64,000 nucleotides of DNA from UBA10103 sp964437185 (GCA_964437185.1 CAYTFU010000002.1:1-64000), one strand, 5' to 3'. Positions 23,570 through 32,006 are shown, counted from the first letter of the stretch. Notes: generated by a model from the sequence alone, not told the origin. Numbers and translations: made by a program.

Positions 23570-24808
23570 ATGGAAAAGGCAATTAAAGCACTGACGCTGG
23601 ATATAGAAAAGGATGGATGGGCTGGATCGAAGGGTTTCGTCAAGCGCGAAGTCCCGATGCCGGTGCTCGACGAGAAAACCAACGCCGAAGATGCGCTCTC
23701 GGTCATTTTGAAAATAAGGTATGCGGGCGTTTGTGGTACCGATAGGGGATTGTGGAACAGAGCCGTATTTAAGGACTATGTGCACGATTCGCTAGCGCGA
23801 GAAAAGAAAACAACCCGCATCATGGGCCACGAGTTTGTCGGGGAAATTATCGAAATGGGCTCGATGGTGCCGCGCCTATACAACGATCCAGACGCAAAGA
23901 ATCCAGTAAAAATCGAAGTTGGATCGCTTGTCTCGGGCGACTCGCACGTCACCTGCGGTAGATGCTATCAGTGCAGAATCGGTGAACAGCACGTGTGCAT
24001 GAATGAGGGAATTCTTGGCATTTCGATGGATGGCATATTTGCAGAGTATGTGAAAATTCCCGCCAAAAATCTGTGGGCTGTGGATGAAACTCGTATTCGC
24101 CCCGAAATCGCTGCGATTCTCGATCCCTTTGGCAACGCTGTGCATTCGACTACGAAGGTAGATTTCAGAGGGCAGCGGGTGGCGGTCTTTGGCTGCGGGC
24201 CGATCGGTATGTTTTCAATTCTTCTTCTGCGCTCCTTTGGAGCCGTCAAAATCATTGCAATAGACACGAATCCGGCGAATTTGCAGATGGCAAAAGATCT
24301 TGGTGCGCATGAGACTATCCAGATTGACCCCCCCGAACGGCAGGGATCGTCCGGGAGGGCAGGAAAAAAAACAAAGCAGAATGATTGGGAACACGACCCT
24401 GAGGTGATAGATCGGATTATGGAGCTCACCTACGGCAAAGGCGTAGATGTATCGATGGAGATGGCAGGCCCCGCATCGTCAGTCAATAATTGCATAGAAG
24501 CGACACGGCGGGGCGGGCACGTGATTCTCTTTGGACTTAAAGACGGCGACATTACCATTCCGAAGTTCTCTCGATCCATCATTCGCGGCCTCACTTTCCA
24601 CGGTATCATCGGTCGCAATATTTTCCAGACGTGGCAAATCTCCCAGCGTATGCTGAGCGACAAATCCAACGGCATACAGGAGAAAATTTGGAACGTCATT
24701 CTCAAGGGGGGCAAGGGTACGATTATAGATATGAAGGATTTCACACCCGAATCATTCGAGAAATCAATGAACGAACACCCGAAGGTAATTTTCAAAATCG
24801 GCGGGTAA
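23570..24808 (+). CDS. Zinc-dependent medium-chain dehydrogenase (L-threonine/sugar dehydrogenase-like)
   Basis: 412 residues from ATG 23570. The GroES-like catalytic domain has GVCGTDRGLW, the zinc site GHEFVGEI, and the structural zinc-type Cys cluster CGRCYQCRIGEQHVC; the Rossmann part has VAVFGCGPIGMFSILLLRSFGAV. Substrate is not decided by motif alone. With Kbl two genes downstream on the same strand, oxidation of L-threonine to 2-amino-3-ketobutyrate is the likely reaction (inference). An in-frame insertion of about 20 residues, rich in Gly, Arg and Lys, lies at about residues 253-275 and is coded over a GC palindrome. Confidence 0.85.
   Translation: MEKAIKALTLDIEKDGWAGSKGFVKREVPMPVLDEKTNAEDALSVILKIRYAGVCGTDRGLWNRAVFKDYVHDSLAREKKTTRIMGHEFVGEIIEMGSMVPRLYNDPDAKNPVKIEVGSLVSGDSHVTCGRCYQCRIGEQHVCMNEGILGISMDGIFAEYVKIPAKNLWAVDETRIRPEIAAILDPFGNAVHSTTKVDFRGQRVAVFGCGPIGMFSILLLRSFGAVKIIAIDTNPANLQMAKDLGAHETIQIDPPERQGSSGRAGKKTKQNDWEHDPEVIDRIMELTYGKGVDVSMEMAGPASSVNNCIEATRRGGHVILFGLKDGDITIPKFSRSIIRGLTFHGIIGRNIFQTWQISQRMLSDKSNGIQEKIWNVILKGGKGTIIDMKDFTPESFEKSMNEHPKVIFKIGG
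24332..24355 (+). repeat. Palindromic segment inside the Zn-dehydrogenase insertion
   Basis: CCCGAACG (24332-24339) and CGTCCGGG (24348-24355) pair with one mismatch around an 8-nt loop. The surrounding codons give a PPERQGSSGRAGKK-type disordered loop that MDR dehydrogenases normally lack. Confidence 0.6.
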
Positions 24809-25112
24809 CCTTTTTTCCGAGTACGTTCACACACTTGGAAAGCCTCGGCAATAGTCGCCCCCCCACCCACCATCGTCCCATATCTTATAAATCTACGGTC
24901 GGAGATTGATAAGATACGTTGAATAGCTTAGAGTTAAGGAGTTAGACGTGATAGCCACAGTATTTTTATAATTATCATTGTATAGGCTCCAGCACACATT
25001 TTATAAATTTACTGTGCTTTTCCCCCGCCTCTCTAAATCGAACGACCCACCTGCGCGAAGCACGTGGGCCGTTGTCGAAAGAACAGTTTCAGTTTGGAAG
25101 TACCCGTCGGCT
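24809..25112. other. Intergenic region with an AT-rich inverted repeat
   Basis: No ORF I can support. It contains a 16-bp inverted repeat with two mismatches, arms at 24956-24971 (CACAGTATTTTTATAA) and 25001-25016 (TTATAAATTTACTGTG), set 29 bp apart in an island much richer in A+T than its surroundings and followed by CTTTTCCCC. A second imperfect hairpin (CCCAC...GTGGG, about 25049-25071) lies beyond the cupin gene's 3' end. The first could be a terminator, or terminal repeats of a miniature element. Confidence 0.45.
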
Positions 25113-25607
25113 TCAGACAAAGAGGCCGAGAATCGGGGGCATCGGGTTTTTCAGACCGGACTTGTCGGCAAAGAAACGATCTTCGTCACTCAGATGTCCA
25201 GGCGGGCATGCGAAGACGAAGTCGACAGGATTTTCATCGAAGTTGTAGAAGCAATGAAATGCTCCCTCCGGGATGACTATGGTGCTGCCAATGTGAATGT
25301 GCAGCGGTACATTCCAGGCGATGTACCCATCATATTCCTGACCGATGTGCATCAGGCCCTGACCGCTGAATAAAGCGTACGGCTCGGCACCGTGCATGTG
25401 TCGGTGCGGCCGCACTGCCTTGCCCGGTCCGACGCGTGCCCCGTAAAAGGAATATTCCTCCTTGTCGATTATCACCGTCGGGAGCGGCAGTTTCGCTAGG
25501 AAAATCCCCGCGATATCCTTTGGCTTTTCGGCCTCGGCGCCATCCAGCGCGACCTTCATTATGTTGCGTTGATAGTCGCCAAAGCCGCGCATCAGTTCTT
25601 CAAGCAT
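25113..25607 (-). CDS. Cupin-domain protein
   Basis: 164 residues. A double-stranded beta-helix is indicated by the metal-site motif VRPHRHMHGAEPYALFSGQG (cupin motif 1 with two His) and the second motif around IHIGSTIVIPEGAFHCFYNF. Function could be a metal-dependent sugar or amino-acid enzyme or a ligand sensor; no decisive signature. Upstream is a purine-rich stretch (GAGGAAAAG) ending just before the ATG, a possible Shine-Dalgarno, which most neighbours lack. It is divergent from kbl, with an 18-bp palindrome between them. Confidence 0.8.
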   Translation of the reverse strand: MLEELMRGFGDYQRNIMKVALDGAEAEKPKDIAGIFLAKLPLPTVIIDKEEYSFYGARVGPGKAVRPHRHMHGAEPYALFSGQGLMHIGQEYDGYIAWNVPLHIHIGSTIVIPEGAFHCFYNFDENPVDFVFACPPGHLSDEDRFFADKSGLKNPMPPILGLFV

Positions 25608-25631
25608 CTTTTCCTCACGTGGCTGAACAAA

Positions 25632-25649
25632 GCAAAACGGTCGTTTTGC
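25632..25649. promoter_or_regulatory. Perfect 18-bp palindrome between cupin and kbl genes
   Basis: GCAAAACG-GT-CGTTTTGC, 25 bp before the cupin ATG and upstream of the kbl promoter. Either an operator for a dimeric regulator or a hairpin in the cupin leader. Confidence 0.5.
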
Positions 25650-25678
25650 CTAAGTACACAGTACAACATCAGCGGTGT

Positions 25679-25707
25679 TTGTCAATTCATGGCGGCTGTG
25701 CTAACTT
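25679..25707 (+). promoter_or_regulatory. kbl promoter
   Basis: TTGTCA (25679-25684), 17-nt spacer, TAACTT (25702-25707), then 7 nt to the kbl ATG, so the transcript should be leaderless. Confidence 0.7.
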
Positions 25708-25714
25708 CGAGAAT

Positions 25715-26899
25715 ATGTACAAATCGCTGAAACCAATTCTCTCAGCAGAACTCGCGGCGGCGAAGGAAAATGGGACGTACAAAGTCGAGCGGGTGCTTGA
25801 GTCCAAGCAAGGAGAGAAGATTGTAGTAGGCGGTAAGGAGTATCTCAATTTCTGTGCCAACAATTACTTAGGGCTCTCGGGTACCGACCTGCTTGAAAAA
25901 GCGTCGGAGGAGGCAGTAAAAAAATGGGGGTACGGTCTCGCTTCCGTGCGTTTTATCTGCGGCACGCAGACAGTACACAAGGATCTCGAAAGGGCAGTTG
26001 CTGAATATATTGGCACCGAAGATGCCGTTACGTACTCTTCGTGCTTTATGGCAAACGTCGGACTATTCCAGACATTTTTTGGCGAAGAAGATGCCATCAT
26101 CAGTGACGCGTTGAATCACGCCTCGATCATCGATGCCGTCCGACTCTCAAAGGCTGAGCGTCATGTCTACAAGCACATGGACATGACAGATCTTGAGGCG
26201 AAGCTTAAAGAGACGGCTGGAAAGCGACTTCGCGTCATAGCAACCGATGGCGTGTTTAGTATGGATGGAGACATTGCCCCTCTCAAAGAGATCTGCGATT
26301 TGGCCGATAAGTACGACGCGCTCGTGATGGTAGACGACGCTCACGCCACCGGCGTCATGGGAAAGACGGGTCGTGGTACGCACGAGCATTGCGATGTGGT
26401 GGGCCGCGTCGATTTCATCACGGGGACTTTCGGAAAGGCGCTCGGCGGCGCGGGGGGCGCGTTTACGGCGACACACACGGAAGCGGCAGACTTTCTCCGC
26501 AATCGCTCGCGAACCTACCTTTTTTCCAACTCGCTCGACACGGCGGTAACAGGTACTTCGCTTTTCGTTATTGAGCACTTGAAGTCACATCCTGAATATC
26601 TTTCGAAGCTCTGGGAGAACACGAGACTTTTTAGAAAGCTTATGACCGAAAAGGGATTTGCCGTATCCGATGCGCAACATCCCATCACGCCGATTATGCT
26701 CGGGGACGAGAAAAAAGCCGTCGACATGGCGAAAGCGCTCTTTAACGAGGGCATTTATGTAATCGGATTTGCATATCCTGTTGTTCCAAAGGGAAAAGCG
26801 CGCATTCGGGTACAGATATCGGCGGCTCACTCTCGTGAATCGATTGAAAAGGCGGTGGAGAAGTTTGCCACAGTAGGAAAGCGTTTTGGGGTCATATAA
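25715..26899 (+). CDS. kbl: 2-amino-3-ketobutyrate CoA ligase (glycine C-acetyltransferase)
   Basis: 394 residues from ATG 25715; frame upstream of it runs antisense through the cupin gene and past the promoter. A PLP enzyme of the alpha-oxoamine synthase family: EYLNFCANNYLGLSG near the N-terminus, GTQTVHKDLERAVAEYIGTEDAV, DGVFSMDGDIAPL, the metal/cofactor DDAHATGVMGKTGRGT, and the PLP lysine in TGTFGKALGGAGG. It cleaves 2-amino-3-ketobutyrate with CoA to glycine and acetyl-CoA. With the upstream dehydrogenase it would form the two-step threonine-to-glycine route; a related 8-amino-7-oxononanoate synthase is less likely because no biotin genes are near. Confidence 0.9.
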   Translation: MYKSLKPILSAELAAAKENGTYKVERVLESKQGEKIVVGGKEYLNFCANNYLGLSGTDLLEKASEEAVKKWGYGLASVRFICGTQTVHKDLERAVAEYIGTEDAVTYSSCFMANVGLFQTFFGEEDAIISDALNHASIIDAVRLSKAERHVYKHMDMTDLEAKLKETAGKRLRVIATDGVFSMDGDIAPLKEICDLADKYDALVMVDDAHATGVMGKTGRGTHEHCDVVGRVDFITGTFGKALGGAGGAFTATHTEAADFLRNRSRTYLFSNSLDTAVTGTSLFVIEHLKSHPEYLSKLWENTRLFRKLMTEKGFAVSDAQHPITPIMLGDEKKAVDMAKALFNEGIYVIGFAYPVVPKGKARIRVQISAAHSRESIEKAVEKFATVGKRFGVI

Positions 26900-27068
26900 T
26901 AGTCACATTTTGAGCCATATATTGGCGTTCTCACCTGTATTGAGAATGAGCGATTGATAATTGCCACCAATATGGTACGGTTTCTCTGAATGTAAGTTTT
27001 CCGCACTTTATATATGTGAGGAAAGGTTGGTTTACATCATTTAGAGGAAACACACACTATATAGAATC
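26900..27068 (+). promoter_or_regulatory. Long leader region of the RRM protein gene
   Basis: 169 bp without an ORF between kbl and the RRM gene. It is A+T-rich near the 3' end (CTTTATATATGTG) and has a purine-rich AGAGGAAACAC segment about 20 nt before the ATG. This is one of the few genes here with room for a real 5' UTR, as is common for cold-shock and RNA-binding protein genes. Confidence 0.4.
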
Positions 27069-27404
27069 ATGGCAAAGAAGTTGTACGTCGGTGGTCTGCC
27101 TTACAGCACTACTGACTCTGAGCTCAAGGACGCATTCTCACAGTGCGGAGCCGTCGCATCTGCCGTCATCATCATGGATAAGATGAGCGGCCGATCGAAA
27201 GGTTTCGGATTCGTTGAAATGGTATCCGATGAGGATGCTCAGAAAGCTATCGACATGTGGAACGGAAAGGACTTCGGAGGTCGCTCGCTCACGGTAAATG
27301 AGGCGCGCCCAATGGAAGATCGTCCGCGACGCGATTTCCGCGGCGGCAATGACCGCGGCGGTTTTGGAGGAGGACGTGGCAACGGCGGAGGCCGAGGCTA
27401 CTAA
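27069..27404 (+). CDS. RRM-type RNA-binding protein with glycine-rich tail
   Basis: 111 residues: a single RNA recognition motif with RNP2 (KLYVGGLP) and RNP1 (KGFGFVEM), then a Gly/Arg/Asp-rich C-terminus (about residues 88-111). This is the bacterial/cyanobacterial Rbp type, a cytosolic RNA chaperone probably abundant under cold or stress. A strong terminator follows 21 bp after the stop, so it is monocistronic. Confidence 0.95.
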   Translation: MAKKLYVGGLPYSTTDSELKDAFSQCGAVASAVIIMDKMSGRSKGFGFVEMVSDEDAQKAIDMWNGKDFGGRSLTVNEARPMEDRPRRDFRGGNDRGGFGGGRGNGGGRGY

Positions 27405-27425
27405 ATCTTTCCTGTGAGCACGAAG

Positions 27426-27452
27426 GCGGCCGCGCTTTGCGCGGCCGCTTTT
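27426..27452 (+). terminator. Rho-independent terminator after the RRM gene
   Basis: Perfect 10-bp stem GCGGCCGCGC/GCGCGGCCGC with loop TTT (27426-27448), followed by TTTT. Confidence 0.9.
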
Positions 27453-27509
27453 CGTACATATCCACATGCTCATCAATGAAATCTTCGCTTTCTCACACAT
27501 AATGGAGCC

Positions 27510-27872
27510 ATGTTGTTTTTATCAACCATCGGGTGGGGGTTAGTTATATACGCGATAACATCACTGTCGTGGGCCGGGTTTTCTTTATACGGACTTACTC
27601 AGTCGCCGGTCGCATCTGTGCTTCAGCTGATTGTTCTCGTGTGTGTTACGACGATCGCCGCGCGATCGCTCAAGTTTGCAAAATGGCCAGACGTATTTCC
27701 GTACTCACTTACATGGGCAGGTGTGGTCGCCGTGCTAGACGTTATTTACCGGGTACCTTTTTTCGGGTGGGGGTATTTCTTTGACTGGTCGTTGTGGGTT
27801 ACCTATGCTCTTATCGTGATTGTGCCGCTCATCACGCTCCGCAAGGAACGAATCGTCGCCCCGACAGCGTAA
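27510..27872 (+). CDS. Polytopic membrane protein, unknown function
   Basis: 120 residues, almost entirely hydrophobic, about four transmembrane helices with a short basic C-terminus (LRKERIVAPTA). No motif recognised. It ends 2 nt before the MFS gene's ATG at 27875, so the two are likely co-translated and perhaps functionally tied. Confidence 0.65.
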   Translation: MLFLSTIGWGLVIYAITSLSWAGFSLYGLTQSPVASVLQLIVLVCVTTIAARSLKFAKWPDVFPYSLTWAGVVAVLDVIYRVPFFGWGYFFDWSLWVTYALIVIVPLITLRKERIVAPTA

Positions 27873-27874
27873 GT

Positions 27875-29077
27875 ATGCGCACTGTCTTTGCTCTCGAAAG
27901 GCACATGTTACAAGACCCAAGCTCGTCGAAATGGTTTTTTGCTCATCGCCTGATATTGCGATTTGCGCTGAGTGCGATTCACATTTTTGCGTGGATATTT
28001 GTGTTCGAGTTTTACTACCATCTAAATTCTTCAGTTGACTCTGCACTGTTTCAAACGATTCTCCTGTTCGCTCTTTCCCAAATTGTCACCTGTCTTGCAA
28101 CTCCTTACACAGCGCGCTACTTGCGATTTGGCGCTCGGAAGGCAATGTTTTTCGGAACGCTCCTCTGCGTCGTCGCATTTTCGACTCTCAATGCAGCATT
28201 TGAGGGGGCCTGGGGTCCCGTAGGTACGGCGCTTGCAGTCACTTCGTTCGCGCTATGCATGGGGTTATACCGCGCATTGTATTGGATACCTTACGTTATA
28301 GAGTCTGAGGCGAACACACAAAGACCACTGTCGATCACCGCGCAGGTGGTCGTGGCTCTTGCTCCTTTCATCGGCGGTCTCATGATTACTGCCGTGGTCG
28401 ACGGCGCTGCGATTTTGTTTCAAATCGGTGCGGTCATGATCGCCCTCTCGCTGATCCCGCTTCTTTTTGTCGCCGATGTGTATGAAAATTTTACGCTTGG
28501 ATACCGCGAGGCATTTCAACGACTATTGGACCGCGAACACTACCGATTGGTTCGAGAGTCTTTTTTTGACGGCATGTCAGGCGCAGCGCTGCTCTTTTTT
28601 TGGCCCCTTGCCGCATTCCTTCTGCTTGGGCGAGCATACGATACGCTCGGACTCATTCTTGCTCTTACGCTCCTCATCGCGGTAGTGATGCGCCGCGTGG
28701 TTCGAAAATGGATGAATGTATCACGGCTTTCACGAACTGCTTTTTTTGATGCCGTACTCACCCTTACTCCGTGGGTTCTTCGCCTCGGTGTGGCGACGCC
28801 GCTTGGCATGATTACCGTCGATTCATACTTTTATACGACATCCAAGCGCACGATGGGCGCTGATCCTTTCTCTTTTGAACAAATGGCCGATGGGGGGACG
28901 TACGTAGATGAATTTACTGCACTGAAGGAAATTGCCATCTCTCTCGGTCGCATCGCGATGTGCCTCTTTGGGGCGCTCACACTCGCATTTACATCCACGC
29001 CCGTGATGTTTACCTGCGTCATTCTCGCAGCCGCCGTTGGTTCGACGGCCACCGTTTTGTGGTCAAGAGCTAATTAA
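27875..29077 (+). CDS. MFS-type transporter
   Basis: 400 residues with about eleven to twelve hydrophobic segments; loop motifs such as YLRFGARKAMFFG after helix 2 resemble the MFS loop 2-3 signature. ATG 27875 follows the previous gene by 2 nt; ATG 27905 is possible. Substrate unknown. Its stop overlaps the 3' end of the convergent yqeY gene by 8 bp, an example of the extreme compaction here. Confidence 0.75.
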   Translation: MRTVFALERHMLQDPSSSKWFFAHRLILRFALSAIHIFAWIFVFEFYYHLNSSVDSALFQTILLFALSQIVTCLATPYTARYLRFGARKAMFFGTLLCVVAFSTLNAAFEGAWGPVGTALAVTSFALCMGLYRALYWIPYVIESEANTQRPLSITAQVVVALAPFIGGLMITAVVDGAAILFQIGAVMIALSLIPLLFVADVYENFTLGYREAFQRLLDREHYRLVRESFFDGMSGAALLFFWPLAAFLLLGRAYDTLGLILALTLLIAVVMRRVVRKWMNVSRLSRTAFFDAVLTLTPWVLRLGVATPLGMITVDSYFYTTSKRTMGADPFSFEQMADGGTYVDEFTALKEIAISLGRIAMCLFGALTLAFTSTPVMFTCVILAAAVGSTATVLWSRAN

Positions 29078-29522
29078 ACAGCGCAGCGACAACCGACTTC
29101 ACGTCATTACCATCTGCCGCTCCCGCAAAATGCTTCATCACAACGCCCGTAAGCTTGCCCACGCCTGATGCATCCGTAATTCCGAGCTCGGTCATCTTTT
29201 CACGCGCTACTTTTTCAATTTCGTCACGTCCTGCTCCTTGCGGCAAGTATTTCTCAATAATCAAAAGCTCCCGCGACTCTTTCTCAGCAAGCTCCGGTCG
29301 GCCGCCAGCCGTAAATTGCTCTGCGGAATCCTTGCGCTGTTTCGCCAGTCGCTTTAGCACAGCAAGCACCTCCTGATCCGTAAGCTCGTCCGTCGGCTTC
29401 TTACCCTTGGCTACTAGCTCGTTGGTGCAGGAAGAAATTACGCCGCGCAGCGTGTCGCGCGCCATCTCGTCCTTCGCCTTCATGGCTGTCTTCATGTCTT
29501 CGCGTATTTGTGTGATTAGCAT
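29070..29522 (-). CDS. yqeY: GatB/YqeY-domain protein
   Basis: 150 residues, starting MLITQIREDMKTAMKAKDEM and containing TLRGVISSCTNEL, VLAVLKRLAKQRKDSAEQF and LLIIEKYLPQ, the signature of the YqeY family, which shares the tail domain of the tRNA-dependent amidotransferase GatB. A tRNA-binding role is inferred in the literature but not proved. Convergent with the MFS gene. Confidence 0.93.
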   Translation of the reverse strand: MLITQIREDMKTAMKAKDEMARDTLRGVISSCTNELVAKGKKPTDELTDQEVLAVLKRLAKQRKDSAEQFTAGGRPELAEKESRELLIIEKYLPQGAGRDEIEKVAREKMTELGITDASGVGKLTGVVMKHFAGAADGNDVKSVVAALFN

Positions 29523-29581
29523 GTAAATAATATATCACAAAGTAACGCGCCGCCGAGTCCTTTGGGATCTCGGCGGCGGTA

Positions 29582-29833
29582 TCAAGTATCGCTCGCAATC
29601 TCGCACCTAGCCTCGAAAGCCCAGGCAACCACGACACCGGGTCGAGACTTCAGCCATACATTAATTTGCGCTTCCACGGCATTTTTGGCATGTTCGCGCG
29701 CATCCTCACACAGCTGCACTGTGCGGTAGGGTCCCCGCCACTCCTCGACACTTATGATAGGCAACTCCTTCTTTGTGTGCGATGGCCCCGCAGCCGAAAG
29801 CGCGATCGTTATCGCCATGAAAAAAATGATCAT
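29582..29833 (-). CDS. Small exported protein, unknown function
   Basis: 83 residues. The start at 29833 is set by a GGAGG ribosome-binding site 7-8 nt upstream, one of the few real Shine-Dalgarno sequences in the window; TTGACA with TAGGGT 17 nt downstream is a plausible promoter. The N-terminus (MIIFFMAITIALSAAGPS) reads as a signal peptide with a likely cleavage near SAAG; the mature part has two Cys. No family recognised. Confidence 0.65.
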   Translation of the reverse strand: MIIFFMAITIALSAAGPSHTKKELPIISVEEWRGPYRTVQLCEDAREHAKNAVEAQINVWLKSRPGVVVAWAFEARCEIASDT

Positions 29834-29906
29834 GTCACACCTCCGTCGCAACCCTACTTTTTCCGTGTATATGTGTCAATCTCCAGGCGTTTGTTACAAT
29901 GCTCAA

Positions 29907-30983
29907 ATGGAGCTTCTCATCATCGGACTGCTGCTCGCAAACTTTGCCCTTATCGCGTTCCTGCTATGGCGGAATTCGTCGGCCAAGCCCGACACGCAGG
30001 GCCTCGTACTCTTGCAGAGCCAAATGCAGGATCTTTCGAGAACGATGGAAAATAAACTCGGAGAGGGGACCAACAGAATGTTCGAGAGTATGCGTGCGCA
30101 GTTCGGAGAATCTCAGCGGCTCGCGAGCGACATTCGCGACCTCGTGGCAAAGCAACTTACCGAAGTGGCGAAAGAGCAGACAAAGACCAACGAGGCGACC
30201 ACTCGCTTTATGACCATCGCCGAGCAGCTTGCAAATCTCGAAAAAGTCCTGAAACACCAAAAACAGCGGGGCAATCTGGGCGAGGCCTCGCTTGAACTCA
30301 TTCTTTCCAACATTCTGCCGCCCGGCTCCTACAAAATGCAGTATGAATTTCCCGGTGGAGAGACGGTGGATGCGGTTGTCGTCACCAAGGAGGGCGTAAT
30401 ACCCATTGATGCCAAATTTTCGCTCGATAATTACCAGAGACTCGTTGACGCCATTGATGACGCCCAGAGAGCAGATCTCGAAAAGCAGTTCAAGAATGAT
30501 CTTAAAATGCGTATCGACGAGACAGCAAAGTACGTGCGGCCAAAGGACGGCACACTGCCTTTCGCATTCATGTACATTCCTGCTGAGGCGATCTATTACG
30601 ATTTACTTATAAATGAGGTCGGCTCGGTGAAGGTAAATACGCGTAACCTTATCGACTACGCCTACAACGAAAAGAAGGTGATCATTGTCTCGCCCACGAC
30701 CTTCGCGGCGTATTTGCAATCAGTCTTGTACGGTTTTAAGGCGTTTAAGATCGAGGAGACGGCAAAAGATATTGCCAAAAATGTCGAGGCCCTCGGCCGT
30801 CACCTCAACGCATATCAGGATTACTACAAGAAGCTCGGCGCATCGCTTTCTACGACAGTCAATCACTTCAACGCTGGTTCGAAGGAGCTTGGCAAAATCG
30901 ATAAAGACGTCCTGCGAATTACCGGCGAATCTGCTGAGCTCGATACGCCATTACTAGAGAAACCGCTTGCAGGTACTGAGTAA
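29907..30983 (+). CDS. rmuC: RmuC-family DNA recombination protein
   Basis: 358 residues: an N-terminal membrane anchor (LLIIGLLLANFALIAFLLW), a coiled coil to about residue 120, then the RmuC nuclease-like core with GNLGEASLELIL, VDAVVVTKEGVIPIDAKFSLDNY and FAFMYIPAEAIYYDL. RmuC limits rearrangement at inverted repeats in E. coli, interesting given the many inverted repeats in this window. TACAAT (29895-29900) ends 6 nt before the ATG, again a leaderless arrangement. Confidence 0.93.
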   Translation: MELLIIGLLLANFALIAFLLWRNSSAKPDTQGLVLLQSQMQDLSRTMENKLGEGTNRMFESMRAQFGESQRLASDIRDLVAKQLTEVAKEQTKTNEATTRFMTIAEQLANLEKVLKHQKQRGNLGEASLELILSNILPPGSYKMQYEFPGGETVDAVVVTKEGVIPIDAKFSLDNYQRLVDAIDDAQRADLEKQFKNDLKMRIDETAKYVRPKDGTLPFAFMYIPAEAIYYDLLINEVGSVKVNTRNLIDYAYNEKKVIIVSPTTFAAYLQSVLYGFKAFKIEETAKDIAKNVEALGRHLNAYQDYYKKLGASLSTTVNHFNAGSKELGKIDKDVLRITGESAELDTPLLEKPLAGTE

Positions 30984-31004
30984 ACAGGTTATAGTGTCGC
31001 CTTC

Positions 31005-31325
31005 ATGGCAAAGATTGCGATCATAGAGACGGGCGGTAAGCAATATGTCGTTACGCAGGACAGTGTTTTGGATGTTGAAAAAATTGCTGGCGTAAGTGGC
31101 GCAGGGGCAAAAGTCACATTTGATAAAGTGTTGCTCACCGATGACGGCAAGGCTACTAAGGTAGGTAATCCATACATCGCGGGCGCTAAGGTGTCTGCAG
31201 AATTGGTGGCGGAGGGCCGCGAGAAGAAAATTACAGTCATTCACTACCAGCCAAAAAGTCGACATTTCAAAAAGGCGGGTCACCGTCAGCCGTTTGCAAA
31301 AGTGCGCATCACGGGCCTGCCCTGA
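31005..31325 (+). CDS. rplU: 50S ribosomal protein L21
   Basis: 106 residues: AIIETGGKQYVVTQDSVLDVEKI at the start and VIHYQPKSRHFKKAGHRQP near the end, both diagnostic of bL21. TATAGT (30990-30995) precedes the ATG by 9 nt. The usual partner rpmA (L27) does not follow; instead there is a terminator. Monocistronic. Confidence 0.95.
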   Translation: MAKIAIIETGGKQYVVTQDSVLDVEKIAGVSGAGAKVTFDKVLLTDDGKATKVGNPYIAGAKVSAELVAEGREKKITVIHYQPKSRHFKKAGHRQPFAKVRITGLP

Positions 31326-31350
31326 GCTTAATCGAGAGGCGCTCCCATAA

Positions 31351-31379
31351 AAATCCCCGAGAAGGGATTTCTGTTTTTT
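31351..31379 (+). terminator. Rho-independent terminator after rplU
   Basis: Stem AAATCCC/GGGATTT (31351-31370) with a 6-nt loop, followed by CTGTTTTTTG. Confidence 0.85.
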
Positions 31380-31460
31380 GCTTGCATTAGCAACCACTTC
31401 TACTATAGAGTGCTTTCCGGATGCTCATTTCGGTCATCCATCGTGTTAGGAGGTGGGGAC

Positions 31461-31973
31461 ATGACCCCAGCAGACGTGAAAGTGCAGGAGATACCGACGA
31501 AGTCCGTATCGCGGGATGAGCTAGTAGCGGGCATTCGGCAGCGCGGTTGGTATATAACGGATAAGGCAGCGGAGGTCATTGCAGCCAGCAGGTTTAATGA
31601 AGCTAGGCCTGATGGTCATGTAAAATTGGCCCTCATTCGTGGAGATATGTTTCCCGACGGTACCACGTACCGGAGCCTTACGGAGACACTGGATGGATGC
31701 GGGCTTATGCGGCCGCGGCTACAAAGCTCTTTGCAGATTCCATATTCCTTGCAACCTCAGATCCTTCAGCCTCTGGAATTTCAAAAGATAATTATCTTCA
31801 ACACTCCAGTGTATCTACCACGGCCGAGTAAACCCTTGAAAGACCGGCCATACGTTCTCGTTCTCGATCTCGACGTCTATGCGCCGCATCTACATGCATG
31901 GCGGGCAAACAGCAATCGTCTGATCGACAGATCGGTCGGATATATTGTATTTGCCCCGGACAACGCGAGTTAA
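31461..31973 (+). CDS. Protein of unknown function with a strong ribosome-binding site
   Basis: 170 residues, soluble, no membrane helix. ATG 31461 is preceded by AGGAGGTGGGG, a full Shine-Dalgarno, and by a TTGCAT-16-TATAGA promoter with a leader of about 55 nt. That architecture contrasts with the leaderless genes around it and may mark a later arrival. No family recognised; the C-terminal half has strand-like blocks (PYVLVLDLDVYAP; VGYIVFAP). A GC hairpin with an 8-bp outer stem (TAGGGCCG/CGGCCCTA, 31978-32009) follows between it and recR. Confidence 0.6.
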   Translation: MTPADVKVQEIPTKSVSRDELVAGIRQRGWYITDKAAEVIAASRFNEARPDGHVKLALIRGDMFPDGTTYRSLTETLDGCGLMRPRLQSSLQIPYSLQPQILQPLEFQKIIIFNTPVYLPRPSKPLKDRPYVLVLDLDVYAPHLHAWRANSNRLIDRSVGYIVFAPDNAS

Positions 31974-32006
31974 TACCTAGGGCCGTTTGCGGAAACGCGA
32001 GCGGCC

